A DNA stretch of 64,000 bases. Source: Candidatus Sulfurimonas marisnigri. GTDB taxonomy: Bacteria > Campylobacterota > Campylobacteria > Campylobacterales > Sulfurimonadaceae. Of the stretch, positions 36,511 through 46,399 are shown piece after piece; position 1 is the stretch's first letter, and every line of letters begins with the position of its first letter. Below the pieces are notes generated by a model that was given only the letters and a program-made list of their open reading frames with translations, had not been told where the DNA came from and did not search any database. Location: positions 1,178,001 through 1,242,000 of the forward strand of contig NZ_CP054493.1 in the NCBI RefSeq assembly GCF_015265475.1, written 5' to 3'. A program made the position numbers and the translations under genes.

Positions 36511-37926
36511 ATGAAAGTATTACTTACTGGTGCAAACGGTTATATTGGTAGAAGATTAAAAAGCCTGCTTATCTTAGAAAAAGATATTAACCTGAGGATA
36601 TTTGTTCGAAATAAAGAAAAATTATCTAAAAACATACTTGATAATTATGAAGTAATAGAAGGCGATACCTTTAATAAAGAAGCTTTGGCTGAAGCTTTGT
36701 CTGGAATTGATACTGCTTATTATTTAATTCACTCTCTAAATAAAGATAATTACAAAGTTCTTGATAATAAATCGGCTGAAAATTTTATACAAATTGCAAG
36801 CGACTGTGGTGTTAAAAGAGTAATTTACCTTGGTGGATTAGGTGTTAAGAATGATTTTACAAGTCAACATCTCTTAAGTCGTATTGAAACTGGTGAGATT
36901 TTAAGTTCATGTAGTAGTGTCCAAACTATATGGATAAGAGCTGGAGTAATTATAGGCTCTGGAAGTGCCAGTTTTGAAATTATTCGTAATCTTGTAGAGA
37001 AGTTACCGCTAATGATAACACCAAAGTGGGTTAATACTTACGCACAACCAATCGCAATAGATGATGTGATGAATTACCTTGTTTCGTCTTTATATTTAGA
37101 ATATAGAAAAAATATTATAGTTGATGTTGGTTCTACAAAAATGAGATATAAAGATATGCTGCTGAAAACGGCAACTGCGCTTGAGCTAAAAAGATATCTT
37201 ATAGCTGTACCATTTCTGAGTATAAATTTTTCTTCTTATTGGTTAAATTTAATCACACCGGTTCCTTATAAGGTTGCAAAAGTATTAATAGAGGGGCTTA
37301 AGTCAGAAGTAACAATACAAAATAACAATGCAAAAGAGTATTATCCACAAATAAAGCCTATTGGCTATATTGAGGCTGTAATAAAAGCTGTTATTGAGAT
37401 AGAGCAAAATCAAGTACTAAGCAGATGGAGTGATACAGATGATACTACTTGGGATGTTAACCATATAAATCAAATCAATGATGCTATATATGTTGACAGA
37501 AAAGAGGTTAATATTAGTTCTTTTGATAAATCGAAGATATTTAAATCCATTACTTCTATTGGTGGTGAAAATGGTTGGTTTAGTTACACTTTCTTATGGA
37601 AGATAAGAGGAGCAATTGATAAAGTATTTGGCGGAGTTGGACTAAGTAGAGGTAGAAGGGATCATAGTAATTTAAGACTTGGTGATTGTTTGGATTTTTG
37701 GAGAGTTGTAGATATAAAAGAAAATGAAAGACTATTGCTTTTTGCACAAATGAAATTACCTGGATTGGCATGGCTAGAGTTTAAAATAGATGGTGACAAA
37801 CTGATTCAATCGGCATACTTTTATCCTAAAGGTATCTTAGGCCGTATTTATTGGTATATTCTTATACCTCTTCACTATTTTATTTTTAAAAATATGATAA
37901 ATAGTATTCTTAAAAAAAGCAGTTGA
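36511..37926 (+). CDS. SDR-family NAD(P)-binding protein with C-terminal DUF2867
   Basis: 471 residues. The Rossmann start MKVLLTGANGYIGRRL is followed by an extended NAD(P)-binding domain like YbjT. The C-terminal part is DUF2867 with ENGWFSYTFLWKIRGAIDK, then GGVGLSRGRRD, GDCLDFWRVVD and LPGLAWLEFKI. Function of this fused family is not established. The start at 36511 has GGGGG eight bases upstream; a longer frame from 36490 lacks an RBS. The C-terminus has a hydrophobic stretch that may touch the membrane. Confidence 0.88.
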   Translation: MKVLLTGANGYIGRRLKSLLILEKDINLRIFVRNKEKLSKNILDNYEVIEGDTFNKEALAEALSGIDTAYYLIHSLNKDNYKVLDNKSAENFIQIASDCGVKRVIYLGGLGVKNDFTSQHLLSRIETGEILSSCSSVQTIWIRAGVIIGSGSASFEIIRNLVEKLPLMITPKWVNTYAQPIAIDDVMNYLVSSLYLEYRKNIIVDVGSTKMRYKDMLLKTATALELKRYLIAVPFLSINFSSYWLNLITPVPYKVAKVLIEGLKSEVTIQNNNAKEYYPQIKPIGYIEAVIKAVIEIEQNQVLSRWSDTDDTTWDVNHINQINDAIYVDRKEVNISSFDKSKIFKSITSIGGENGWFSYTFLWKIRGAIDKVFGGVGLSRGRRDHSNLRLGDCLDFWRVVDIKENERLLLFAQMKLPGLAWLEFKIDGDKLIQSAYFYPKGILGRIYWYILIPLHYFIFKNMINSILKKSS

Positions 37927-38078
37927 TTTAGATTTTTTCACCAAACAGATTATTAAATATACATTATGGTTAATCCAATCTCTTCTCTTGTGCAGTATTT
38001 TACAGAATATTAATGATTGCAAAGTATAATTCATGTACAAAACCTTTTAGGAGTTCATAGTGATATATAAGAGTTTTA

Positions 38079-38600
38079 ATGAAGTTTTTTAGCGGTTTTT
38101 CACTGAATAATGAAATGTATCTTTTTAAGAGTTTTATAAACACATCTGAATACTCAATATGTGGATTTAGTTATGGTTCAATTAAAGCATTAGAACATGT
38201 TAAACAACAGCTGGAATGTTCAAGCAGAGTAGATACGCTTCAGTTGTTTTCCCCAGCTTTTTTTCAAACAAAAAATGAGAAGTTTAAAAGGTTACAACTA
38301 CTCTCTTACAGTAAAAACACAGATCAATACATAAGACAATTTATTGATTTGTGCTTCTCTCCACATGAGAAGAAAATAGTAGAACTTATAAACAGTAAAA
38401 AAGAAGAGCTTGAGGAGTTGTTGAAGTATGAGTGGGACTTACAAGAGTTAAAAAACATATCTCAAAAAGGTGTAAAAATAGAGGTATATCTTGGTAGTGA
38501 AGATAAAATTATAGATGTATGCGGAGCAAGAGAGTTTTTCTTGCAAATAGCTACTGTAACCTATATTAAAAGTGCAAACCATTTTTTACAAATAAATTAA
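38079..38600 (+). CDS. bioV: Pimeloyl-ACP methyl ester esterase BioV
   Basis: 173 residues, matching Helicobacter BioV as I remember it from the first residues: MKFFSGFSLNNEMYLF, the nucleophile elbow CGFSYGSIKALEH with the catalytic serine, LQLFSPAFFQTKN, KRLQLLSYSKN, VKIEVYLGSEDKIID with the Asp, and the terminal NHFLQ with the His. It removes the methyl group from pimeloyl-ACP ester to end the synthesis of the pimelate moiety of biotin, in place of BioH. It is followed 11 bases later by mog. Confidence 0.88.
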   Translation: MKFFSGFSLNNEMYLFKSFINTSEYSICGFSYGSIKALEHVKQQLECSSRVDTLQLFSPAFFQTKNEKFKRLQLLSYSKNTDQYIRQFIDLCFSPHEKKIVELINSKKEELEELLKYEWDLQELKNISQKGVKIEVYLGSEDKIIDVCGAREFFLQIATVTYIKSANHFLQIN

Positions 38601-38611
38601 TAGGAAAAGAT

Positions 38612-39145
38612 ATGAGTGAAATCAAAATAGGTGTAATAACGGCAAGTGATAGGGCAAGTAAGGGAATATATGAGGATATATCTGGTGTTGCAATACAAGA
38701 TACTATGAAAGATTATTTATCCAGTGAATTTGAGATAGTTTATAGATGTATTCCTGATGAGCAAGATATACTTGAAGAGACTATGAAAGAGTTGTGTGAC
38801 GAAGCAGGGTGCTGTTTAGTTGTTACTACTGGCGGAACAGGCCCTGCGCTTCGTGATGTTACACCTGAGGCTACTGAGAATGTTTGTCAGAAGATGATGC
38901 CAGGCTTTGGTGAGCTTATGAGACAAGTTAGCTTGAAGTATGTACCAACAGCAATTTTGTCCCGTCAAACAGCTGGAATTAGAGGAAAAAGTCTAATTAT
39001 AAATCTGCCAGGAAAACCAAAGTCAATTCGTGAGTGTTTGGATGCAGTATTTCCGGCGGTTCCATACTGTATAGATCTTATAGAAGGTCCGTTTATTGAA
39101 ACTAACGAGAGTGTTATTAAGGCTTTTAGACCTAAAGCTAAATAG
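38612..39145 (+). CDS. mog: Molybdopterin adenylyltransferase (MogA/Cnx1G type)
   Basis: 177 residues. It starts IKIGVITASDRASKGIYED and has TTGGTGPALRDVTPEAT and LPGKPKSIRECLDAVFPAVP, the MoCF-biosynthesis domain pattern. It adenylates molybdopterin before Mo insertion. Molybdoenzymes of anaerobic respiration would need it. The 3' end overlaps the convergent CDF gene by 8 bases. Confidence 0.93.
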   Translation: MSEIKIGVITASDRASKGIYEDISGVAIQDTMKDYLSSEFEIVYRCIPDEQDILEETMKELCDEAGCCLVVTTGGTGPALRDVTPEATENVCQKMMPGFGELMRQVSLKYVPTAILSRQTAGIRGKSLIINLPGKPKSIRECLDAVFPAVPYCIDLIEGPFIETNESVIKAFRPKAK

Positions 39146-40082
39146 CCACTCCATTATAATTACAATGTATTTGATTTTTAATATGCTTGCTTGAATCAAC
39201 TTGAATCAATATGTGATTAAAGCCAATGTGTTCTAGTTTATATTTTATATTATCTGTAATTTTTTCTACATTCAAGAGATTTAACTTATCATCATTTAAT
39301 ACTATGTGAAATGATATAAAGTTAAACTTTGAATTTGGTCTAGAGATATGAAGGTCATTATATTCCAAGATTGCCTCATCGCTATTTATGATTTCATCTA
39401 ATTTTTCCTGAGAAATATCAGTTGTATTTACATCCATAAGTGATAAGAAACTTTTTTTAAGCAGTGGATATGAGTGTTTTAAAATGTAAATAGAGAATAT
39501 TATAGTCAGTATTGAATCTATATAATAAATTTTAAAATAATATATAAATATACCTGCAACAACAACACCAACAGATATTAGAGCATCACTTAGCATATGC
39601 AAGTAGGCAGATTGAATATTTGCATCTCCATGGTGGTGGTGATTATGTGTCTCATCATGTGAGTGTTCATGACCATGACTGTGTTCCACACCAAGAGAGT
39701 GCAAGATATAAGCACTGACTCCATTTGCTATTACAGCGATTATTCCAACAACTATCATATATATTGGTTCTATAACTTCAGGATTATATACTCTATTGAC
39801 CGCTTCATAAATCATATAAATCATGGTTACAAATAGAAATAATGTGTTTGTAAATGCTGCCATCATTTCAGCTTTTATAAAACCAAATGTATATTTAAAC
39901 GTTGTTTTTTTAGCCCCTAGCTTTAGTGCCATATACGTTATAGCTATAGCTAAAACATCGCCCGTATTATGCAAGGCATCAGCAATTAGAGCAAAAGAGT
40001 TTGAAATAATTCCAAAAAATATTTCAGAAATTACAATTAATGAGTTAAATATTATTATCCAAAATATTTTTCTTTCTTTCAT
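39138..40082 (-). CDS. Cation diffusion facilitator (zinc/cobalt-type efflux)
   Basis: 314 residues with six membrane helices. Metal-site residues are seen in ALIADALHNTGDV (TM2) and HMLSDALISVGV (TM5); the loop between TM4 and TM5 is histidine rich (HSHGHEHSHDETHNHHHHGD). The C-terminal cytoplasmic domain ends near residue 300. It exports divalent metal, most likely zinc, by proton exchange. It follows frdB by 17 bases and may be on the frd transcript. Confidence 0.93.
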   Translation of the reverse strand: MKERKIFWIIIFNSLIVISEIFFGIISNSFALIADALHNTGDVLAIAITYMALKLGAKKTTFKYTFGFIKAEMMAAFTNTLFLFVTMIYMIYEAVNRVYNPEVIEPIYMIVVGIIAVIANGVSAYILHSLGVEHSHGHEHSHDETHNHHHHGDANIQSAYLHMLSDALISVGVVVAGIFIYYFKIYYIDSILTIIFSIYILKHSYPLLKKSFLSLMDVNTTDISQEKLDEIINSDEAILEYNDLHISRPNSKFNFISFHIVLNDDKLNLLNVEKITDNIKYKLEHIGFNHILIQVDSSKHIKNQIHCNYNGVAI

Positions 40083-40099
40083 TGCTGCTCTTCTTTGTT

Positions 40100-40837
40100 T
40101 TACTTCATTGAAGTTTTAATCATCATTCTTCTAAGATAAGCAATTTTCGTTTGTAAAGGTAAGCTCTTAGGGCAAACATCTTCACACCCTAGAAGTGTCA
40201 TACATCCAAATACACCATCTTCATTACCAATAAGCTTATAAAACTCTTCATCACTTCGCATATCTCTTGGGTCTAAGTGGTATCTTGCTATTTTGTTTAA
40301 GCCAACAGCTCCAACAAACTCTTGTCTCATCTGAATAGTACCACAGCCTGCCACACAGCACCCACACTCTATACAACGCTCAAGTTCATAAATTTCATCA
40401 GCTAGTTCTGGTTCCATTCTCTCTTCAAGCTTATCAACATTTAATTCTTTTTCTTTATTGTGTATCCAAGTTTCTAAATGCTGATTTAAGTAACGCATCC
40501 ATTTTCCAGTATATATAGATAAATCACCAATTAGTTCAAAAAGAGGAAGAGGGGCTAAGGATATGTTAACTCCTAGTTTTGAAGTTAGAGTTTTACATGC
40601 CAAAGTAGGAGTTCCATTTACAAGCATAGAGCAACTTCCGCAAATTCCTGCACGACAAACAAAATCAAATTTTAGTGAATTGTCGTGATGCTCTCTAATC
40701 TCATTAAGTGCAATAAAGAGTGTCATGCCATCTGCTTCTTCAACTTCAAAAGTTTGCATATGAGGAAAATCTTCTGGATCATTTGGATCAAATCTTAAAA
40801 TACTTATTTTTAAAATTCTATTGTTTTCTTCACTCAT
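40100..40837 (-). CDS. frdB: Fumarate reductase iron-sulfur subunit FrdB
   Basis: 245 residues. The N-terminal [2Fe-2S] site has CRAGICGSC plus a later Cys in LACKT. The C-terminal domain has [11 protein letters not shown] for [4Fe-4S] and [13 protein letters not shown] for [3Fe-4S]. It passes electrons from the FrdC haems to FrdA. The start overlaps the stop of frdA by 4 bases (ATGA). Confidence 0.96.
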   Translation of the reverse strand: MSEENNRILKISILRFDPNDPEDFPHMQTFEVEEADGMTLFIALNEIREHHDNSLKFDFVCRAGICGSCSMLVNGTPTLACKTLTSKLGVNISLAPLPLFELIGDLSIYTGKWMRYLNQHLETWIHNKEKELNVDKLEERMEPELADEIYELERCIECGCCVAGCGTIQMRQEFVGAVGLNKIARYHLDPRDMRSDEEFYKLIGNEDGVFGCMTLLGCEDVCPKSLPLQTKIAYLRRMMIKTSMK

Positions 40838-42822
40838 ACATTTTCTCCTAATCTTTCATTAATTCCCTGATATTTTTTTGGAAGTTTATCAATAAAGGGC
40901 ATTAGAGCATTTTGAATATCAAAGCGAGATGCTCCTTTTGCCTCAAGTTTTTCTGTTATGTCGTCAACAATTTTTTGTCTCTCTTGTGAATCTGGATGAG
41001 TGTTTGTTAAATCTTTTCCATAACCGCGGAAGCCAGGAGGTATCTCCATTTTTGATATATCTATATCTTCATAGCTTACTGTTGGGAGCACTTGCTCTTT
41101 ACTCTCCCAGCTTGTTATAGTTCTTTTTAGCCAGTTTTCATCATCACGTTCAAGATAGTCTTCTCTGGAGTGTGCCCCACGACTCTCTTTTCTTAGTAGT
41201 GCTCCATAAGCTACACAAAGAGCTACTTTTAGCATTTTTTGAGTTCTATATGCATTGACTAAAGCTGGGTTTGCTGCTTTACTTTTAGAGCGAAAAACTT
41301 CTATATTTTCACTTCTTTTTAGAAGTTCTGATAGTTCATTTACAGCATCTTGAAGGTCATCTCCATTTCTGAATATTCCAACTTTTTCCATCATAATCTC
41401 TTCCATTCTACGACGAAGAATATATGCATCTTCACCATTCTCTTTTTTAAGAAGAGCTTCTAGTTTATCAGCCTCAGTTTTTAATGCTTCTTCAACAACG
41501 GCAGTATTTATTTTTATATCGCTATCATCACTATCAAGATAATCAGAAATGTACTCTCCAACTAACATACCAGCTACAACTGTTTCACTAACAGAGTTTC
41601 CTCCAAGTCTATTAAAGCCGTGCATATCCCAGCAAGCTGCCTCGCCACATGAGTATAAACCTTTTAGTGTTTGTGATTCACCTGTGAATTTTGTACGAAT
41701 TCCACCCATTGAGTAGTGTTGAGTAGGGCGAACGGGTATCCAGTCTACTGCAGGGTCTATACCTAGAAAATTTTCACAAATCTCTTTTACTTCTCTAAGG
41801 TTTTTTTCAATGTGTGCACGTCCAAGTATAGTTATATCTAACCATAGATGATCACCATAGCGAGACTTGACACCTTTTCCTTTTCTGATATGCTCAGTCA
41901 TTCTACGACTAACAACATCACGAGACGCAAGCTCTTTTTTTTCTGGTTCATAATCTGGCATAAATCTATAGCCATCTTTGTCAAGAAGCAGTCCGCCATC
42001 GCCACGACAACCCTCTGTAGTTAAAATTCCTACAGGAACAATAGCTGTTGGATGAAACTGTATAGCTTCCATATTACCAAGTGTCGCAACACCTGTTTCT
42101 AATGCTATAGCTTGTCCTATGCCTTGACAAATAACAGCGTTAGTAGACACACTATAAATTCTGCCATATCCACCTGTAGCAATGGTTGTTGCTTTTGATA
42201 CATAAGCAACTAATTCACCATTCATTAGGTTTCTAGCAACTGCCCCGTAACATCGACCATTCTCATGAATAAGCGATATAGCCTCAAGCCTTTCGTGCAT
42301 CTCTATTTTATCTTCATGAGCTTTGTTGTCCATAGCGTACAGCATACTATGTCCTGTCCCGTCAGACGTGTAGCAGGTTCTCCACTTTTTAGTACCACCA
42401 AAATCTCTGGCAGTAATAAGACCATGCGCCTCATCTCTTTCTGTGATAGTGACTTTTTTTGCATTTATCACAGACTGTCTGTCACCTCTTTGAACTCTAG
42501 TCCAAGGAACTCCCCATTGAGCTAATTCTCGTATAGCTTTTGGAGCACAGTGTGTAAACATTCTAGCAACTTCTTGATCAGCTCCCCAGTCACTACCTTT
42601 GATAGTGTCACTAAAGTGTACATCTTCGTTGTCACCTTCACCCATTTTAGAGTTCGCTAAAGATGCTTGCATTCCACCTTGTGCTGCTGCAGAGTGTGAA
42701 CGCTTTGGTGGCACTAGTGTTAATACAATTACATCATGCCCACGTTCTTTAACTCCTGTTGCAACTCTCAAGCCTGCAAGTCCTCCACCAATGATTAGCG
42801 AATCCGTATAAATTATTTTCAT
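40834..42822 (-). CDS. frdA: Fumarate reductase flavoprotein subunit FrdA
   Basis: 662 residues, the length of Wolinella-type FrdA. FAD-binding [10 protein letters not shown] near the start, His43 in [12 protein letters not shown] for the covalent flavin, [11 protein letters not shown], the dicarboxylate-binding HYSMGGIRT, and the capping part with [12 protein letters not shown]. It reduces fumarate to succinate on the cytoplasmic side. No Tat signal is present. It is coupled to frdC and frdB by ATGA overlaps on both sides. Confidence 0.97.
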   Translation of the reverse strand: MKIIYTDSLIIGGGLAGLRVATGVKERGHDVIVLTLVPPKRSHSAAAQGGMQASLANSKMGEGDNEDVHFSDTIKGSDWGADQEVARMFTHCAPKAIRELAQWGVPWTRVQRGDRQSVINAKKVTITERDEAHGLITARDFGGTKKWRTCYTSDGTGHSMLYAMDNKAHEDKIEMHERLEAISLIHENGRCYGAVARNLMNGELVAYVSKATTIATGGYGRIYSVSTNAVICQGIGQAIALETGVATLGNMEAIQFHPTAIVPVGILTTEGCRGDGGLLLDKDGYRFMPDYEPEKKELASRDVVSRRMTEHIRKGKGVKSRYGDHLWLDITILGRAHIEKNLREVKEICENFLGIDPAVDWIPVRPTQHYSMGGIRTKFTGESQTLKGLYSCGEAACWDMHGFNRLGGNSVSETVVAGMLVGEYISDYLDSDDSDIKINTAVVEEALKTEADKLEALLKKENGEDAYILRRRMEEIMMEKVGIFRNGDDLQDAVNELSELLKRSENIEVFRSKSKAANPALVNAYRTQKMLKVALCVAYGALLRKESRGAHSREDYLERDDENWLKRTITSWESKEQVLPTVSYEDIDISKMEIPPGFRGYGKDLTNTHPDSQERQKIVDDITEKLEAKGASRFDIQNALMPFIDKLPKKYQGINERLGENV

Positions 42823-43556
42823 TGTTGTGTCCCTTGAATAGTCTTGGTTACTTTATGATATCTCTCTCCAGCCTTACTTTTATGCTCAATGCCTATTTTA
42901 ATATAAGCTGCTAAAGTTATAAATCCTAGGGTAAGAAAAAATATTGTGATAGCATATTTTAGTTTACGTAGATTACTTCTACTTTTTTTAGTGTCACTGC
43001 CTTCAAACCATCCCCACTTAAGTGCAAGACGATATAAGCCTATAGAGCCATGTAGTTCTACTGCCAATAACAGTAGTATGTATAACGGCCACATCCACTC
43101 AGTTACAACGCGATCAGCTGAAGCATATGGGCCAATTTCTGAAGGATTAGTCATAATAATATAGAGGTGAATAGAGCCTAAGAAGAACATTGCAAAACCA
43201 GTGAATATTTGCCAAAACCAAAGTGTCGTGTCAGTATGATTAAACGACTTTATATGATTTTTCATAATTTTATATTTTTTATAGTTTGATGGAAATTTAC
43301 GTAATGCAACTAAAGCATGCGCTATAAATATTATGAAAATAGCACCCGCTGCAATTGTTACAATAATTGGATATGACTCTCCAAAAAAATATTCCCCTTC
43401 AAAAAACTTTGTTACGTTATACATAACCTCTTTACCAAGTAATATTGTGGATACGAAAAACATGTGTGCCCACATAAAAAGTGCAAGTATTAGTCCACTC
43501 GCACTCTGTATGAAGTCTAGCCTAGCCGGTATTTTATCTATTTTTATCTGTTTCAT
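42819..43556 (-). CDS. frdC: Fumarate reductase dihaem cytochrome b subunit FrdC
   Basis: 245 residues, five membrane helices, Wolinella type. Candidate haem-ligand histidines lie in [28 protein letters not shown] and [12 protein letters not shown]. It oxidises menaquinol. It is first in frdCAB and its stop overlaps the frdA start. Confidence 0.95.
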   Translation of the reverse strand: MKQIKIDKIPARLDFIQSASGLILALFMWAHMFFVSTILLGKEVMYNVTKFFEGEYFFGESYPIIVTIAAGAIFIIFIAHALVALRKFPSNYKKYKIMKNHIKSFNHTDTTLWFWQIFTGFAMFFLGSIHLYIIMTNPSEIGPYASADRVVTEWMWPLYILLLLAVELHGSIGLYRLALKWGWFEGSDTKKSRSNLRKLKYAITIFFLTLGFITLAAYIKIGIEHKSKAGERYHKVTKTIQGTQQ

Positions 43557-43600
43557 ATTACCTCATATAATTAATTACGAGGATTATATTATTTTTTTTA

Positions 43601-44377
43601 TTAAATACTAATTATTATGCCAACAGGACAGTGGTCAGAGCCGTTAATTTCATCAAGTATAAAAGCATCTTCTAGGTTTTCGCATAAATCTTCACTGATA
43701 AAGAAATAGTCAATTCTCCAACCTACATTTTTTAGTCTTGCACCTGAGCGGTAAGACCACCAGCTATATCTATCTGCTTCATCCCCATTTACATATCTAA
43801 ACGTATCTACATAACCATGTTCTATCAGTTTATCTATCCACGCTCTCTCAGCTGGCAAAAAACCAGATGTTTTAGAGTTTGCTTTTGGATTTTTAAGATC
43901 AATCTCTTTGTGGGCGGTATTTACATCTCCGCAAATAATTATAGATTTTCCATCTTCTCTTAGTTGTTCACTGTAAGATAAAAAGTCATCATAGAATTTC
44001 ATCTTATGTGCCAACCGCTCATCATCTTTTTGACCATTTGGAAAGTAAATATTAAAAAGAACTATATCTCCATAGTGAGTCTCAACAATTCTCCCCTCGC
44101 TTAGAGTGTCAATATTGTTACATGTAGAGTTGTAATCACTTTGAATTGAACTATAAGTCATAGTTCCGCTATATCCTTTTTTACTTGCAGAATTAATTAA
44201 TGTATCTACATACCTTTTATCAAATAAATTATCAGGGATTTGGCTTGGGAGTGCTTTTATCTCTTGAAGACATAATATATCTGGATTTCGTCCATCAATC
44301 CATTTAAGAGCCTCTTTATTGCCTACAGCTCGTATACCATTAACGTTCCATGAGATTATTTCAATTGAGTTTGACAT
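43601..44377 (-). CDS. xth: Exodeoxyribonuclease III (AP endonuclease)
   Basis: 258 residues of the exonuclease III family. Metal and catalytic motifs: WNVNGIRA, LQEIKA, NIYFPNGQKD, GDVNTAHKEIDL, WSYRSGARLKNVGWRIDYF (within residues 200-220) and NGSDHCPVGI at the end. It cuts at abasic sites in base-excision repair. It sits between the frd and sdh operons with about 45 bases to frdC and 140 bases to sdhE. Confidence 0.94.
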   Translation of the reverse strand: MSNSIEIISWNVNGIRAVGNKEALKWIDGRNPDILCLQEIKALPSQIPDNLFDKRYVDTLINSASKKGYSGTMTYSSIQSDYNSTCNNIDTLSEGRIVETHYGDIVLFNIYFPNGQKDDERLAHKMKFYDDFLSYSEQLREDGKSIIICGDVNTAHKEIDLKNPKANSKTSGFLPAERAWIDKLIEHGYVDTFRYVNGDEADRYSWWSYRSGARLKNVGWRIDYFFISEDLCENLEDAFILDEINGSDHCPVGIIISI

Positions 44378-44420
44378 TATGCATTCTTTTTTAGTGTATT
44401 TGTTTGTAAGTAAAAAGCAG

Positions 44421-44472
44421 TAAAGTGCGCGAGCCTTCTGATAAAAAAAGTTTTTTTATCAGTAGCACTTTA
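44421..44472 (-). terminator. Nested hairpin after sdhE, probable terminator
   Basis: The outer arms TAAAGTGC (44421-44428) and GCACTTTA (44465-44472) pair perfectly; inside, 44438-44449 and 44451-44462 form a perfect 12-bp inverted repeat around one base. On the minus strand the outer stem is followed by CTGCTTTTT, a U-tract. It lies 46 bases past the sdhE stop. Confidence 0.55.
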
Positions 44473-44517
44473 ATACAGAGGCGTAACTAAAGGAAAGAAT
44501 ACCCTTAGTATGATAAA

Positions 44518-45399
44518 TTATATAAAATTTACTTCAGCAATGTGATGCTTAAGTCCAAGTTCTTCAGTGCTACATCCAAGTGCAAGACCAACCATTTGTT
44601 GCATGTGTAAAACTGGAAGCTCTACATCGCGACCTATAGCTTTTGAAGCATGATCTGCTTGAGTATCTAACTTTAGGTGACAAAGTGGACATGGAGTTAC
44701 CATCCAATCAGCATTTTGATCAACTGCACCAGCAATTGCATTACCAGTTAAAACAGCAGCAGTATGAGGAGCTTGAAGCTCTACATGGAAACCACAGCAT
44801 TTGTTTTTTTGTTCATAATCAACATTCTTACCACCACAAGCGATTATTAAATCATCAAGTGAAGTAGGATTGTATGGATTCTCTTTTGTTCTATGAGTCT
44901 CATTTTGAAGCTCAGAAGGGCGAATATTATGACAACCATAAAATGGTGCAATATTGAATTGACTTAAAGGTTTAACAACCATCTCTTTTAGTTTATCAAG
45001 ACCAAAGTCATCAATTATTGCATAAAGAAAGTGAGTTACTAGAGATGTACCTTTGTACTCTAGACCTACTTCGTTTAATTTTTCATTCACTTCTGCTTTT
45101 AGCTCTGCATTGTTATCTAGGCGGTGCTTAGTCATTGCAGTATTAAGCTGACATGTATTACAAATAGTAACCATAGTTAGTCCGTGCTTTTCTGCATAAG
45201 CTATATTTCTGGCATTTAAAACTAGAGATAAAAAGTCATCATAGTCTTGAAGGTGAGAAGCCCCACAACATGAAGCTTCAGTTAGTTCTATAAGTTCTAT
45301 TTCAAGTTTATTTGCAACAGCATATGTAGACATTAATTGCTCTGGAGTACTTTGTTTTGCTGTACAACCAGTAAAAAGTGCGTATTTTAATTTTTCCAT
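44518..45399 (-). CDS. sdhE: SdhE/MfrE: HdrB-like subunit of the type E succinate:quinone (or fumarate) oxidoreductase
   Basis: 293 residues with two CCG domains: ASCCGASHLQ with TGCTAKQST and TICNTCQLN in the first, and NKCCGFHVEL with FYGCHNIRPS and TPCPLCHLK in the second. CCG domains bind [4Fe-4S] clusters and are found in HdrB of heterodisulfide reductase. In this enzyme type it replaces the membrane cytochrome. It follows sdhB by 10 bases. The C-terminal half is also recognisable in the divergent protein at 48294. Confidence 0.92.
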   Translation of the reverse strand: MEKLKYALFTGCTAKQSTPEQLMSTYAVANKLEIELIELTEASCCGASHLQDYDDFLSLVLNARNIAYAEKHGLTMVTICNTCQLNTAMTKHRLDNNAELKAEVNEKLNEVGLEYKGTSLVTHFLYAIIDDFGLDKLKEMVVKPLSQFNIAPFYGCHNIRPSELQNETHRTKENPYNPTSLDDLIIACGGKNVDYEQKNKCCGFHVELQAPHTAAVLTGNAIAGAVDQNADWMVTPCPLCHLKLDTQADHASKAIGRDVELPVLHMQQMVGLALGCSTEELGLKHHIAEVNFI

Positions 45400-45409
45400 C
45401 TATAACTCC

Positions 45410-46390
45410 TTAAAACTTAACAGTTGATGATGATTTAATAAGTTTTTGTATCTCATCTAGATTGTCAGATTTTGGTATTGCCCACGGCATAACTATCTTA
45501 CCTTTTCTAAGCATCTTAAGTGCAACAGGGATATGTTTAACTATAGCTGGCCCTTCACTATAAAGAACTAATCCACCTTCATCCAGTACACCATGTTTAG
45601 CAATTGAGTGCTTAAAGCCTACAGCATGACGAGTAGCAACATTACTAGTTGCAACACCTTCTTTAAATAACATTTGGTGAAGTTTAGTTATTTTATCTAT
45701 TGGGTTTACATCTTTAGGACAAGCTTCAGCACACTCAAAACATTTTACACAGTCCCAAAGACCTTGCTTCTCTTCGTGCAGCTCAGTAAGTCTTGTAACA
45801 TGGGCATCATCACGAACATCTGCCTCAAAACGGTAGGCTTTTGCAAATGCAGCAGGACCGAAAAAGTCTTCATTTATCTCGACTACAGGACAAGCATAGT
45901 GGCAAGCACCACATTGAATACATAGATCAGCATCATTTAGCTCATCTGCTTGTGCTGGAGTAACAGCACACTCCATATCTGGATGTTCATCTATATTTGA
46001 GATAAGGAATGGATGAATAGCATCGTGTTTTTCCCAAAAATCACCTTTATCAATGATTAAGTCTTTAACAGCTCTTTTTATACTTAATGGCTCAATTGTT
46101 AAATCAGTGCCAAATATGTTTATTATAGTACTCATACTCTCTTTACATGCAAGAGTTGCACGACCATTTACTTTAATAGCACATGCCCCACAAATACCAT
46201 GGCGACAGCTACGACGATATGAAAAACTGCCGTCTAAATCCCATTTTATTCTATTTAATATGTCTAAAACAACTTCTTCTGAAGTTACTTCCATACTGTA
46301 ATCTTCATAGTATGGAAGGTAATCATCACCAGCATTGAAACGAAATACTTTGAAGTTTACTTTTTGTGTAGTTATTGAATGTGTACTCAT
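45410..46390 (-). CDS. sdhB: SdhB/MfrB iron-sulfur subunit, type E enzyme
   Basis: 326 residues, longer than FrdB. [2Fe-2S] site CRHGICGAC with a later LACKES; then two four-cysteine motifs, CIQCGACHYACP and CVKCFECAEACPK, so two [4Fe-4S] clusters rather than one [3Fe-4S]. That pattern marks the SdhABE type. It links SdhA to SdhE. It lies 9 bases after sdhA. Its N-terminus (VFRFNAGDDYLPYYEDYSME) and LTIEPLSIKRAVKDLIIDKG recur in the gene at 48294. Confidence 0.93.
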   Translation of the reverse strand: MSTHSITTQKVNFKVFRFNAGDDYLPYYEDYSMEVTSEEVVLDILNRIKWDLDGSFSYRRSCRHGICGACAIKVNGRATLACKESMSTIINIFGTDLTIEPLSIKRAVKDLIIDKGDFWEKHDAIHPFLISNIDEHPDMECAVTPAQADELNDADLCIQCGACHYACPVVEINEDFFGPAAFAKAYRFEADVRDDAHVTRLTELHEEKQGLWDCVKCFECAEACPKDVNPIDKITKLHQMLFKEGVATSNVATRHAVGFKHSIAKHGVLDEGGLVLYSEGPAIVKHIPVALKMLRKGKIVMPWAIPKSDNLDEIQKLIKSSSTVKF

Positions 46391-46399
46391 AAGTTCTCC

